The notes under the pieces: model-generated
What the model saw: only the letters and a program-made list of their open reading frames with translations
Databases searched by the model: none
Told to the model about the DNA's origin: nothing
NCBI RefSeq assembly: GCF_051846915.1
Contig: NZ_JBPYCR010000009.1
Span: forward strand, 1-64,000
Direction of reading: 5' to 3'
Source: JBPYCR01 sp051846915
Lineage (GTDB): Bacteria; Bacillota; Bacilli; Bacillales; Amphibacillaceae
Length of the DNA stretch: 64,000 nt
Program-made: the position numbers and the translations under genes
In this document: positions 52,465 through 59,047 of the stretch, piece after piece
Layout: each line of letters opens with the position of its first letter
Numbering within the stretch: the stretch's first letter is position 1

Positions 52465-53886
52465 TTGAATATAAGTGAAAAAGATATTCAAGCTTTGGTT
52501 GAAAAAGTCATTCAAAAAATCGATTCTCAAGTAACGGAGGTTGGCGAGCAAGCACAAACCGTTTCGTTAGGTAAAGGTGTCTTTGCAACCGTCAATGAAG
52601 CAGTGCAAGCTGCCAAAGTCGCAAACGAGAAAATGAAAGAGACTTCGCTTGAAACGCGCAAGCAAATGATTCAAGCCATGCGCGATACAAGTATGGAACA
52701 TGCCGAAGAACTTGCAAAGATCGCTGTTGAAGAAACGGGTTTAGGCCGCGTGCAGGACAAAATCGCCAAAAACGTATTGGCTGCGGAAAAAACTCCAGGG
52801 ACAGAAGATTTAAATAGTCAAACGTATACAGGTGATAAAGGATTAACACTTGTTGAGTATGCCCCATTGGGAATTTTCGGAGCAATTACGCCAACGACAA
52901 ACCCGGGGGCGACAATCATTAACAATAGTATTTCACTCGTCGCTGCAGGTAATGTAGTCGTGTATAATCCACACCCAAGTGCAAAGCGTGTTTCTCTCAG
53001 AGCGATGCAGCTATTGAATGAAGCAATCGTAAATGCTGGAGGACCGGAAAACGTCCTTACAGCTGTGGCTGAGCCGACGATTGACACGAGCCAGGAAGTC
53101 ATGAACCATGCCGATATTAATGCGCTGGTCGTTACTGGCGGGGGTGCGGTTGTCCAAGCGGCAATGAGCACCGGAAAGAAAGTAATCGCCGCAGGTCCAG
53201 GAAATCCGCCTGCTGTAGTGGATGAAACAGCAGATATTCCAAAAGCAGCCAAAGATATTGTTGTTGGAGCAAGTTTTGACAATAATATTTTATGTACAGC
53301 CGAAAAAGAAGTATTTGTCGTTGAGGAAGTAGCGAATAAATTAAAGGCAGAGATGGTAAAAAATCATGCTGTTGAGCTCAAGTCCTTTCAACTGGATAAG
53401 TTGCTGAAAGTCGTGCTCGTCGAAAAAAATGGTCGCTTCTATCCGAATAAGGATTATATTGGAAAGGATGCTTCCGTTTTATTAGAAGCTGCAGGACTTC
53501 CAGCAGACCCTTCTATTAAATTAATCATAACGGAGACAAGCTTCGACCATCCACTTGTCCAAAAAGAAATGTTGATGCCGATACTCCCGATTGTCAAAGT
53601 TCCTTGTGTGGACAAAGCGATCGATCTAGCCTATCAAGCTGAAAAGGGTAATCGCCATACCGCGATGATGCATTCGCAAAATATCGCCAACGTAACGAAA
53701 ATGGCACAAAAAATTGAAGCTACTATATTTGTTACCAACGGCCCTTCTGTTGCCGGACTTGGTGTTGACAGTGAAGGATTTACAACGTTAACAATTGCGG
53801 GTCCAACAGGGGAAGGGTTAACGTCAGCAAAAACATTTACAAGACAACGTCGTTGTGTGCTCGTTGACGGACTACGAATTATTTAA
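52465..53886 (+). CDS. CoA-acylating aldehyde dehydrogenase (PduP/EutE type)
   Basis: A 473-residue enzyme that oxidises an aldehyde to acyl-CoA with NAD+. The N-terminal residues ISEKDIQALVEKVIQKIDS form an encapsulation-type helix, followed by a linker. The core begins at about residue 35 and shows GIFGAITPTTNPGATIINNS (NAD site), NPHPSAKR and the catalytic cysteine in FDNNILCTAEKEVFV (Cys277). The substrate would be acetaldehyde from the aldolase. The start is a TTG behind GTAGGTGAAAATAA. The adjacent gene order pduL-eutN-aldDH-BMC-H is typical of compartments that handle short aldehydes. Confidence 0.95.
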   Translation: MNISEKDIQALVEKVIQKIDSQVTEVGEQAQTVSLGKGVFATVNEAVQAAKVANEKMKETSLETRKQMIQAMRDTSMEHAEELAKIAVEETGLGRVQDKIAKNVLAAEKTPGTEDLNSQTYTGDKGLTLVEYAPLGIFGAITPTTNPGATIINNSISLVAAGNVVVYNPHPSAKRVSLRAMQLLNEAIVNAGGPENVLTAVAEPTIDTSQEVMNHADINALVVTGGGAVVQAAMSTGKKVIAAGPGNPPAVVDETADIPKAAKDIVVGASFDNNILCTAEKEVFVVEEVANKLKAEMVKNHAVELKSFQLDKLLKVVLVEKNGRFYPNKDYIGKDASVLLEAAGLPADPSIKLIITETSFDHPLVQKEMLMPILPIVKVPCVDKAIDLAYQAEKGNRHTAMMHSQNIANVTKMAQKIEATIFVTNGPSVAGLGVDSEGFTTLTIAGPTGEGLTSAKTFTRQRRCVLVDGLRII

Positions 53887-53898
53887 GGAGTGACAAGA

Positions 53899-54276
53899 GT
53901 GAGCGAAAACCAAAAGGAAGAGAAAGTTCAAAAAGCAGCTCCTAAAGCAAAGAAATCAACAACAAAAGTAGCAAGCGAAATTAAAGGAGGAAGTAAAATG
54001 ACAAAAGAAGCATTGGGTATGATTGAAACAAAAGGTTTAGTAGGTGCAATCGAAGCATCCGACGCCATGGTGAAAGCAGCAAATGTGGAATTAGTTGGGA
54101 AGGAATTGGTAGGTGGAGGCATTGTTACGGTAATGGTACGTGGTGATGTAGGCGCTGTAAAAGCAGCAACAGAAGCCGGTGCTGAAGCTTGTCAGCGTGT
54201 AGGTGAACTGATTTCTGTTCATGTCATCCCACGTCCAAACAGTGAAGTAGAATCCATTTTGCCGGTTTCCAAGTAG
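53899..54276 (+). CDS. BMC hexamer shell protein 1, with possible N-terminal extension
   Basis: BMC-H protein, EutM-like. The core from ATG 53998 is 92 residues: EALGMIETKGLVGAIEASDA, pore loop VGGGIVTVMVRGDVGAVKAA and VHVIPRPNSEVESILP. Two in-frame starts exist. GTG 53899 has AAGGAG eight bases before and adds 33 residues rich in Lys, Ala and Glu; ATG 53998 has GGAGG eight bases before and gives the standard protein. The upstream frame starts 12 bp after the previous stop, whereas the short form would leave a 111-bp hole in a packed operon, so both forms may be made. Confidence 0.88.
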   Translation: MSENQKEEKVQKAAPKAKKSTTKVASEIKGGSKMTKEALGMIETKGLVGAIEASDAMVKAANVELVGKELVGGGIVTVMVRGDVGAVKAATEAGAEACQRVGELISVHVIPRPNSEVESILPVSK

Positions 54277-54290
54277 AATAAGGTACACAT

Positions 54291-55127
54291 ATGGAAAAAC
54301 AAGTGGAAAGCATTGTTCGACAAGTCGTCGAGGATGTTTTAAGAAAAAAAGGATTTGCGAAAAACGAAAGACGACAGCTCGTTATTGCAAACTGGAAAAT
54401 GAACATGACGCTTGAAAAGGCGGAAGTGTTTCTTGAACAACTCTGTGATAATGGTGAAAATAGAACGAATGATGTTGTCATTTGCCCACCCTATACATTA
54501 CTTTATCCGATGAACAAATTACTGCAAAAGAGAAGCAAAACAATTGGGCTGGGTGCACAAAACCTTCATACTGCACACGAAGGAGCACATACTGGAGAAA
54601 TATCCGCAGCAATGCTGAAAGAACTGGATTGCCAGTATGTGATTGTCGGTCATTCGGAAAGACGTGCTGCCGGTGAAACGGATGGAATGGTTCATGAAAA
54701 GATAAAACGGGCGTTGGAGATAGGATTAAATCCAGTCATATGTGTCGGTGAAACAATCGAACAAAGGGAACAGGGCTTTACCAATGAAGTGGTGAATCAT
54801 CAACTCCTGCAAGCTTTGGAAGGGATAAACGACTTCTCAAAACTTATTATCGCTTATGAACCGGTATGGGCTATCGGAACCGGTCGATCGGCGTCACCTG
54901 ACGAAGCTCAAACCGTTCATGAAGCCATTCGTCTAACATTAAGTGAAATTTGTGGCACGGATTCGGAGGCAATGCCCATTTTATATGGAGGTTCAGTAAA
55001 ACCCGACAATGCAGGCATCTTATCAAACATGAAGGATATTGATGGCTTTCTTGTTGGTGGCGCAAGTTTAGTAGCTAATGATTTTCAGAAGATCGTTGGA
55101 ACGCTTCGTAAGGGGATGGATAGTTGA
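54291..55127 (+). CDS. tpi: Triosephosphate isomerase with encapsulation-type N-terminal helix
   Basis: A 278-residue triosephosphate isomerase, about 25 residues longer than the usual 250. The catalytic residues are all present: Lys36 in NWKMN, His121 in VGHSERR and Glu190 in AYEPVWAIGTG, with phosphate loop GGSVKPDNA. The extra N-terminus MEKQVESIVRQVVEDVLRKK is an amphipathic helix with the hydrophobic spacing of encapsulation peptides. It converts glyceraldehyde-3-phosphate from the aldolase to dihydroxyacetone phosphate. TPI within a BMC operon, and with such a helix, is uncommon. The ribosome site is weak (AAGGTACACAT). Its stop overlaps rpiB. Confidence 0.93.
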   Translation: MEKQVESIVRQVVEDVLRKKGFAKNERRQLVIANWKMNMTLEKAEVFLEQLCDNGENRTNDVVICPPYTLLYPMNKLLQKRSKTIGLGAQNLHTAHEGAHTGEISAAMLKELDCQYVIVGHSERRAAGETDGMVHEKIKRALEIGLNPVICVGETIEQREQGFTNEVVNHQLLQALEGINDFSKLIIAYEPVWAIGTGRSASPDEAQTVHEAIRLTLSEICGTDSEAMPILYGGSVKPDNAGILSNMKDIDGFLVGGASLVANDFQKIVGTLRKGMDS

Positions 55128-55588
55128 TGAAAAAAATTGCCATTGGAAGTGATCATGGTGGATTTGAACTAAAGGAAAAAATCAAAAAAGAGTTAACCGA
55201 AAAAGGGTATGAAATTGTTGATTATGGCTGTAATGAAGGAGAATCGGCTGACTATCCAGATATTGCCTTCCTCGTTGCAGAAAGTGTCGCAACTAATGAC
55301 GATTACGTCGGAATTATTATAGACGGTGTCGGCATTGGAAGTGCGATGACTGCAAATAAAGTACCGGGAGTACGCTGTGCAGTTTGTTGGGATCTCTCCT
55401 CTGTTATTAACAGTAGAGATCATAATAATGCAAATGTCCTTTCAATCGGAGGTCAAACATTAGGCCCGGGACTCGCCGTGCAAATGGTTAACAAATGGTT
55501 GGAGACTGATTTTTCCGGAGGTCGCCATGATCGCAGAGTAACAAAGATGATGGAAATTGAAAGTCGTTTTATTGGACGAGGAAAGTAG
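55127..55588 (+). CDS. RpiB-family sugar-phosphate isomerase with altered active site
   Basis: A 153-residue homologue of ribose-5-phosphate isomerase B. The N-terminal IAIGSDHGGFELKEKI (Asp9, His10), YPDIA, His99-Asn100 in RDHNNANVL, and Arg133, Arg137 in GRHDRRV match E. coli RpiB numbering. The catalytic Cys66 and Thr68 (CGTGIG in typical RpiB) are replaced by Asp66 and Val68 (DGVGIG). This may change the substrate or the base used. It lacks an N-terminal targeting helix. A 2-deoxy sugar cannot undergo aldose-ketose isomerisation at C2, so its substrate is not deoxyribose-5-phosphate. Overlaps tpi as ATGA. Confidence 0.85.
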   Translation: MKKIAIGSDHGGFELKEKIKKELTEKGYEIVDYGCNEGESADYPDIAFLVAESVATNDDYVGIIIDGVGIGSAMTANKVPGVRCAVCWDLSSVINSRDHNNANVLSIGGQTLGPGLAVQMVNKWLETDFSGGRHDRRVTKMMEIESRFIGRGK

Positions 55589-55597
55589 GTCTTTGTT

Positions 55598-55897
55598 ATG
55601 TATATCGGCAAAGTCGTAGGCAACGTCGTTTGTACACAGAAAGATGAAGGATTAAACGGGTTAAAATTAATGGTCGTCCAGCCGTTAAAAGATGACCTTA
55701 CTCCAAAAGGAAAATTGCAAATTGCTATTGATACGCTGGGACAGGCAGGAAAAGATGATATTGTTTATTTAGCGAAAAGCGGCGAGTCGAGCTTACCGCT
55801 TAAAAAGCAAAAAGAACTCGTTCCATCAGACGCAGGGATTATGGGAATAATTGATTACTATCATATACAAGACCAAGGAGGAAACAAAGATGAATAA
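55598..55897 (+). CDS. BMC vertex pentamer protein 2 (EutN/CcmL type)
   Basis: A 99-residue pentamer protein: MYIGKVVGNVVCTQKDEGL, LKLMVVQPLKDDLTPKGK, IAIDTLGQAGKDDIVYLAKSGESS and AGIMGIIDYYHIQ. The C-terminal tail is charged and ends in NKDE. The stop overlaps the start of the next gene by eight bases. It differs from the first EutN protein in the pore region (AKSGESS), so the three pentamers may not be interchangeable. Confidence 0.93.
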   Translation: MYIGKVVGNVVCTQKDEGLNGLKLMVVQPLKDDLTPKGKLQIAIDTLGQAGKDDIVYLAKSGESSLPLKKQKELVPSDAGIMGIIDYYHIQDQGGNKDE

Positions 55898-56162
55898 CGC
55901 ATTGGGAATGATTGAAACAAAAGGATTAGTAGGGGCAGTAGAAGCAGCAGACGCCATGATGAAAGCAGCAAATGTGGAACTAGTTGGGAAAGTTCAAGTC
56001 GGTGGTGGCCTTGTAACAGTAATGGTCCGTGGAGATGTTGGTGCTGTGAAAGCTGCGACAGAAGCAGGTGCTGAGGCAGCCGGACGTGTCGGTGAATTCT
56101 TATCTGTGCATGTGATCCCACGCCCACATCAAGAAGTCGAGAAAATGTTGCCTAAGCTATAA
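55890..56162 (+). CDS. BMC hexamer shell protein 2
   Basis: A 90-residue BMC-H protein, close relative of the first (NALGMIETKGLVGAVEAADA, then KVQVGGGLVTVMVRGDVGAV). The pore loop is QVGGG instead of LVGGG. No N-terminal extension. ATG 55890 has AGGAGG eight bases before and lies inside the end of the previous gene; its stop overlaps the next start (TAATG). The two BMC-H genes are similar at DNA level, which could allow recombination between them. Confidence 0.94.
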   Translation: MNNALGMIETKGLVGAVEAADAMMKAANVELVGKVQVGGGLVTVMVRGDVGAVKAATEAGAEAAGRVGEFLSVHVIPRPHQEVEKMLPKL

Positions 56163-56437
56163 TGAAGCTGGCTAAAGTAATCGGGAATGTCGTTTCTACC
56201 GTCAAGACCGAAAGCCATCACCGGTTAAAACTAATGATAGTCGAGCCTGTTGATCAGAACGGCCGAACGATTGCCGATTCATTTATTGCGGTCGACCGCG
56301 CACAGGCTGGGGCTGGGGATTATGTCCTGATTATGGAAGAAGGCGGGTCAGCCCGGAAAATATTGAACGATCCTGAAGGTGCGGTAGACGCCATTATCGT
56401 AGGTATTGTAGATAAAATTGAAGAAAGACCTGAATAA
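56162..56437 (+). CDS. BMC vertex pentamer protein 3 (EutN/CcmL type)
   Basis: A 91-residue pentamer protein: KLAKVIGNVVSTVKTESHHR, LKLMIVEPVDQNGRT, IAVDRAQAGAGDYVLIMEEGGSAR and VDAIIVGIVDKIEE. The short C-terminus PE follows. It is the third EutN-type gene in the operon, with translation linked to BMC-H2 (TAATG). The pore residues EGGSAR match the first EutN (GGSSAR) better than the second. Confidence 0.93.
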   Translation: MKLAKVIGNVVSTVKTESHHRLKLMIVEPVDQNGRTIADSFIAVDRAQAGAGDYVLIMEEGGSARKILNDPEGAVDAIIVGIVDKIEERPE

Positions 56438-56465
56438 GGAAATTATACATCGGAGGTGAGTTCAG

Positions 56466-57272
56466 GTGAGTGTGGAAATGGAAAAATTAGTTGAACAAAT
56501 TACAGCACAAGTAATGAATAAAATTTCAAGTAATAATGAAGCACAACCAAATGAAACGAAACCTGCTGTAAGTAAACCTGCAGCTTATCAAAATAAAATC
56601 ATCACCGGAGCACAAATAGCCCGGATGATTGACCATACATTATTAAAACCTGAAGCTACGAAGGAACAAATTATAACATTGTGTGAGGAAGCGGTAGAAT
56701 ATCAATTTGCAACGGTTTGTATTAATCCTGGCTGGGTACCAACAGCGGCAAAAGAACTGGAAGGCACAAATGTAGGAATCACAACAGTTATTGGCTTTCC
56801 ATTAGGTGCAACAAGTACATTTACCAAAATTTCTGAGACACGTGATGCAATAGCGTCCGGAGCAACGGAAGTTGATATGGTTATTAACATTGGGGCACTG
56901 AAATCAGGTGACCATGATACTGTGAAAAAAGACATTGAAGGTGTCGTTCTCGCCGCAGGTGGTCAGGCAGTCGTAAAAGTAATTATTGAAACCGGCTTTT
57001 TGACAGAAGAGGAAAAGAAAAAGGCTTGCATGCTTTCTAAAATGGCCGGAGCTGATTTTGTGAAAACGTCAACCGGATTCGGGCCAGGCTGTGCCACACC
57101 GGAAGACATCGCATTGATGAGAGAAACCGTTGGGCCAGACTTGGGCGTCAAAGCTTCTGCATGTGTCAGAGACCTTGATACAGCTAGAAGTATGATTGCA
57201 GCAGGAGCTACTCGAATTGGTGCAAGCTCTGGTAAAGAGATTGTTAAAGGCGGTAAAGGCAGCGGATATTAA
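56466..57272 (+). CDS. deoC: Deoxyribose-phosphate aldolase with encapsulation-type N-terminus
   Basis: A 268-residue class I aldolase (family length about 220) that splits 2-deoxyribose-5-phosphate into acetaldehyde and glyceraldehyde-3-phosphate. The first 20 residues include VEMEKLVEQITAQVMNKIS, an amphipathic helix, then a 25-residue linker rich in N, P, K and A. Catalytic residues: Asp137 in EVDMVINIG, Schiff-base Lys200 in DFVKTSTGFG and Lys229 in GVKAS. The usual GG after KAS, part of the phosphate site, is changed to Ala-Cys. Last gene of the operon, behind GGAGGTGAGTTCAG and a GTG start. Confidence 0.94.
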   Translation: MSVEMEKLVEQITAQVMNKISSNNEAQPNETKPAVSKPAAYQNKIITGAQIARMIDHTLLKPEATKEQIITLCEEAVEYQFATVCINPGWVPTAAKELEGTNVGITTVIGFPLGATSTFTKISETRDAIASGATEVDMVINIGALKSGDHDTVKKDIEGVVLAAGGQAVVKVIIETGFLTEEEKKKACMLSKMAGADFVKTSTGFGPGCATPEDIALMRETVGPDLGVKASACVRDLDTARSMIAAGATRIGASSGKEIVKGGKGSGY

Positions 57273-57336
57273 CGTATAGGCTGTCTCGAAGTGTCAAAAA
57301 AACCTCTATATTATTACAATCGAATAAAGTTACAAA

Positions 57337-57381
57337 AAGGTGGCATGGAAATATAAAATTTATTTTTGTGCCACCTTATTA
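57337..57381 (+). terminator. Terminator of the BMC operon
   Basis: Arms AAGGTGGCA and TGCCACCTT with a 23-base AT-rich loop that can itself fold, followed by ATTATATTTATTTT. It lies 65 bp after deoC and faces the scoB end, so it may serve both strands. Confidence 0.7.
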
Positions 57382-57465
57382 TATTTATTTTCGATAGTTA
57401 GATCAAAGGCTTTTCTTTTCTATGCGAGATGGATTAATTACGTTTGACCTTATCATCGTGCATAT

Positions 57466-58134
57466 TTAAAAAGTATTTTCCTTTAAATCTTTAGCAACTG
57501 TTAGTGGAGCCTCTGTCGTCTCAATGACTTCCTGAACGGTAAATCCTTTGGCGACTTCTTCTAAGACAAGCCCGTTTTCTGTTACTCGGATAACTGCTCT
57601 TTCGGTAATGATTTTATTTACTACACCCATACCAGTCAGAGGAAGCGTGCATTTTCTTAGGATTTTCGCATCTTCATTTTTCGTTACGTGATCCATTATA
57701 ACAATGACCTTCTTGGCGCCATTAACGAGATCCATTGCACCGCCCATGCCTTTAATCATTTTACCTGGAATCATCCAATTGGCAAGATCGCCAGTTTCTG
57801 ACACTTCCATGCCTCCAAGGATGGCCACATCGATATGACCTCCGCGGATCATAGCGAATGATTCGGCATTATCGAAAAATGCTGCTCCCGGAATGGTAGT
57901 AACGGTTTCTTTTCCGGCATTTATCAAATCCGGATCAATTTCCGCTTCCGTGGGATATGGTCCAGTACCAAGCAAGCCATTTTCCGATTGAAGAATAACT
58001 TGCTTATTGTCGGATATATAATTTGCAACGAGTGTTGGCATGCCAATTCCTAAATTGACATACGAGCCATCCAGTATTTCTTTCTCGGCCCGACGTGCAA
58101 TTTTTTCGCGATTAGCTACTTTCTTTACAGTCAT
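57466..58134 (-). CDS. scoB: 3-oxoacid CoA-transferase subunit B
   Basis: A 222-residue beta subunit of a CoA-transferase. The catalytic glutamate is in LQSENGLLGTGPYP (Glu51 region), preceded by YVNLGIGMPTLVANYI. Later motifs: AAFFDNAESFAMIRGGHIDVAILGG and KGMGGAMDLVNGAKKVIVIMDH. The pair exchanges CoA between succinyl-CoA or acetyl-CoA and a short acid; the family includes acetoacetate and propionate enzymes. It follows scoA by 68 bp on the same strand. The methylcitrate genes lie next door, so a role in propionate or acetoacetate use is plausible. Confidence 0.92.
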   Translation of the reverse strand: MTVKKVANREKIARRAEKEILDGSYVNLGIGMPTLVANYISDNKQVILQSENGLLGTGPYPTEAEIDPDLINAGKETVTTIPGAAFFDNAESFAMIRGGHIDVAILGGMEVSETGDLANWMIPGKMIKGMGGAMDLVNGAKKVIVIMDHVTKNEDAKILRKCTLPLTGMGVVNKIITERAVIRVTENGLVLEEVAKGFTVQEVIETTEAPLTVAKDLKENTF

Positions 58135-58202
58135 TTTAACACCTCTTTCTAAAAGTAGTATGAAACTATTCGTTTTACCGAGTTAGTCTGATGTGAACAG
58201 AA

Positions 58203-58892
58203 TCAAGCAGTTACAGTTCGTCTTTCAATTCGTTTTTCCTGATCTCCTTGAACGATTCTTTGTACATAAATACTCGGTGTATGGATGGTATTAGGATCCA
58301 GTTCTCCGGTTTCATGAATTTCTTCTGCCTCAGCAATCGTTATTTTCCCTGCAGCAGCAATAATTGGGTTAAAGTTTTGCGCTGTTTTGTTATAAATTAA
58401 ATTGCCCATTTTATCCGCCTTCCACGCCCGTACAATGCTGAAGTCGGCGATTAGTGCTTCTTCCAATACGTATTCTTTGCCGTTGAAGTTACGAGTTTCT
58501 TTCCCCTCTGCAATCGGGGTTCCTACGCCGGCTGGGGTATAAAAGGCGGGAATCCCTGCACCACCTGCCCGGATTTTTTCGGCGAGCGTTCCTTGCGGAG
58601 TCAGTTCAACCTCGATAATGCCATCTATTACCTGTCGTTCAAAAGCTTTGTTTTCGCCTACATATGAGCCGATCATCTTTTTGACTTGTTTGTTTTTAAG
58701 CAATAAGCCAAGCCCCCAATCGTCAATGCCACAATTGTTGGAAATGATCGTTAAATCTTTTACATTTTTCTCAACAAGGGCGAGTATCGCATTTTCGGGA
58801 ATTCCACATAGACCAAATCCTCCAACCATCAGGGTGGAACCGTCTTCGATATCTGCAACAGCTTCTTTGAACGTAGAATATACTTGTTTAAT
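58203..58892 (-). CDS. scoA: 3-oxoacid CoA-transferase subunit A, non-standard start
   Basis: A 229-residue alpha subunit: MVGGFGLCGIPENAILALV (inside), VGENKAFERQVIDG, RAGGAGIPAFYTPAGVGT and the C-terminal IYVQRIVQGDQEKRIERR. The family start (about 20 residues before GGFGLCG) has no ATG, GTG, TTG or CTG in frame. ATT at 58892 lies eight bases after GGAGG, and the encoded KQVYSTFKEAVADIEDGSTL fits known ScoA N-termini. I therefore take ATT as the start. An internal ATG at 58829 would remove the CoA-side strand. Confidence 0.85.
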   Translation of the reverse strand: MKQVYSTFKEAVADIEDGSTLMVGGFGLCGIPENAILALVEKNVKDLTIISNNCGIDDWGLGLLLKNKQVKKMIGSYVGENKAFERQVIDGIIEVELTPQGTLAEKIRAGGAGIPAFYTPAGVGTPIAEGKETRNFNGKEYVLEEALIADFSIVRAWKADKMGNLIYNKTAQNFNPIIAAAGKITIAEAEEIHETGELDPNTIHTPSIYVQRIVQGDQEKRIERRTVTA

Positions 58893-58997
58893 GATAAAAA
58901 CCTCCTTTATACCAACTTGCTCTAGTCTGTTATAATTTTATAGATATATTATAGCGTGAATATATATTACCTTCTTTTTGTTGTAAAGATATGAAAA

Positions 58998-59035
58998 AAC
59001 GATGATTCTCTTACTTAAATACGAGAATCATCGTT
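58998..59035 (-). terminator. Terminator of the prpCDB operon
   Basis: Perfect 13-bp arms AACGATGATTCTC and GAGAATCATCGTT around a 12-base loop, with TTTTCATATC after it on the minus strand. It begins 12 bp after the prpB stop and cuts the methylcitrate genes off from scoAB. Confidence 0.85.
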
Positions 59036-59047
59036 TGTTGAATAGAA

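Noticed and set aside
52818..53282. 154-codon frame antisense to the aldehyde dehydrogenase
   Set aside because: Shadow of a conserved enzyme gene; alanine, serine and threonine rich composition with no start context.
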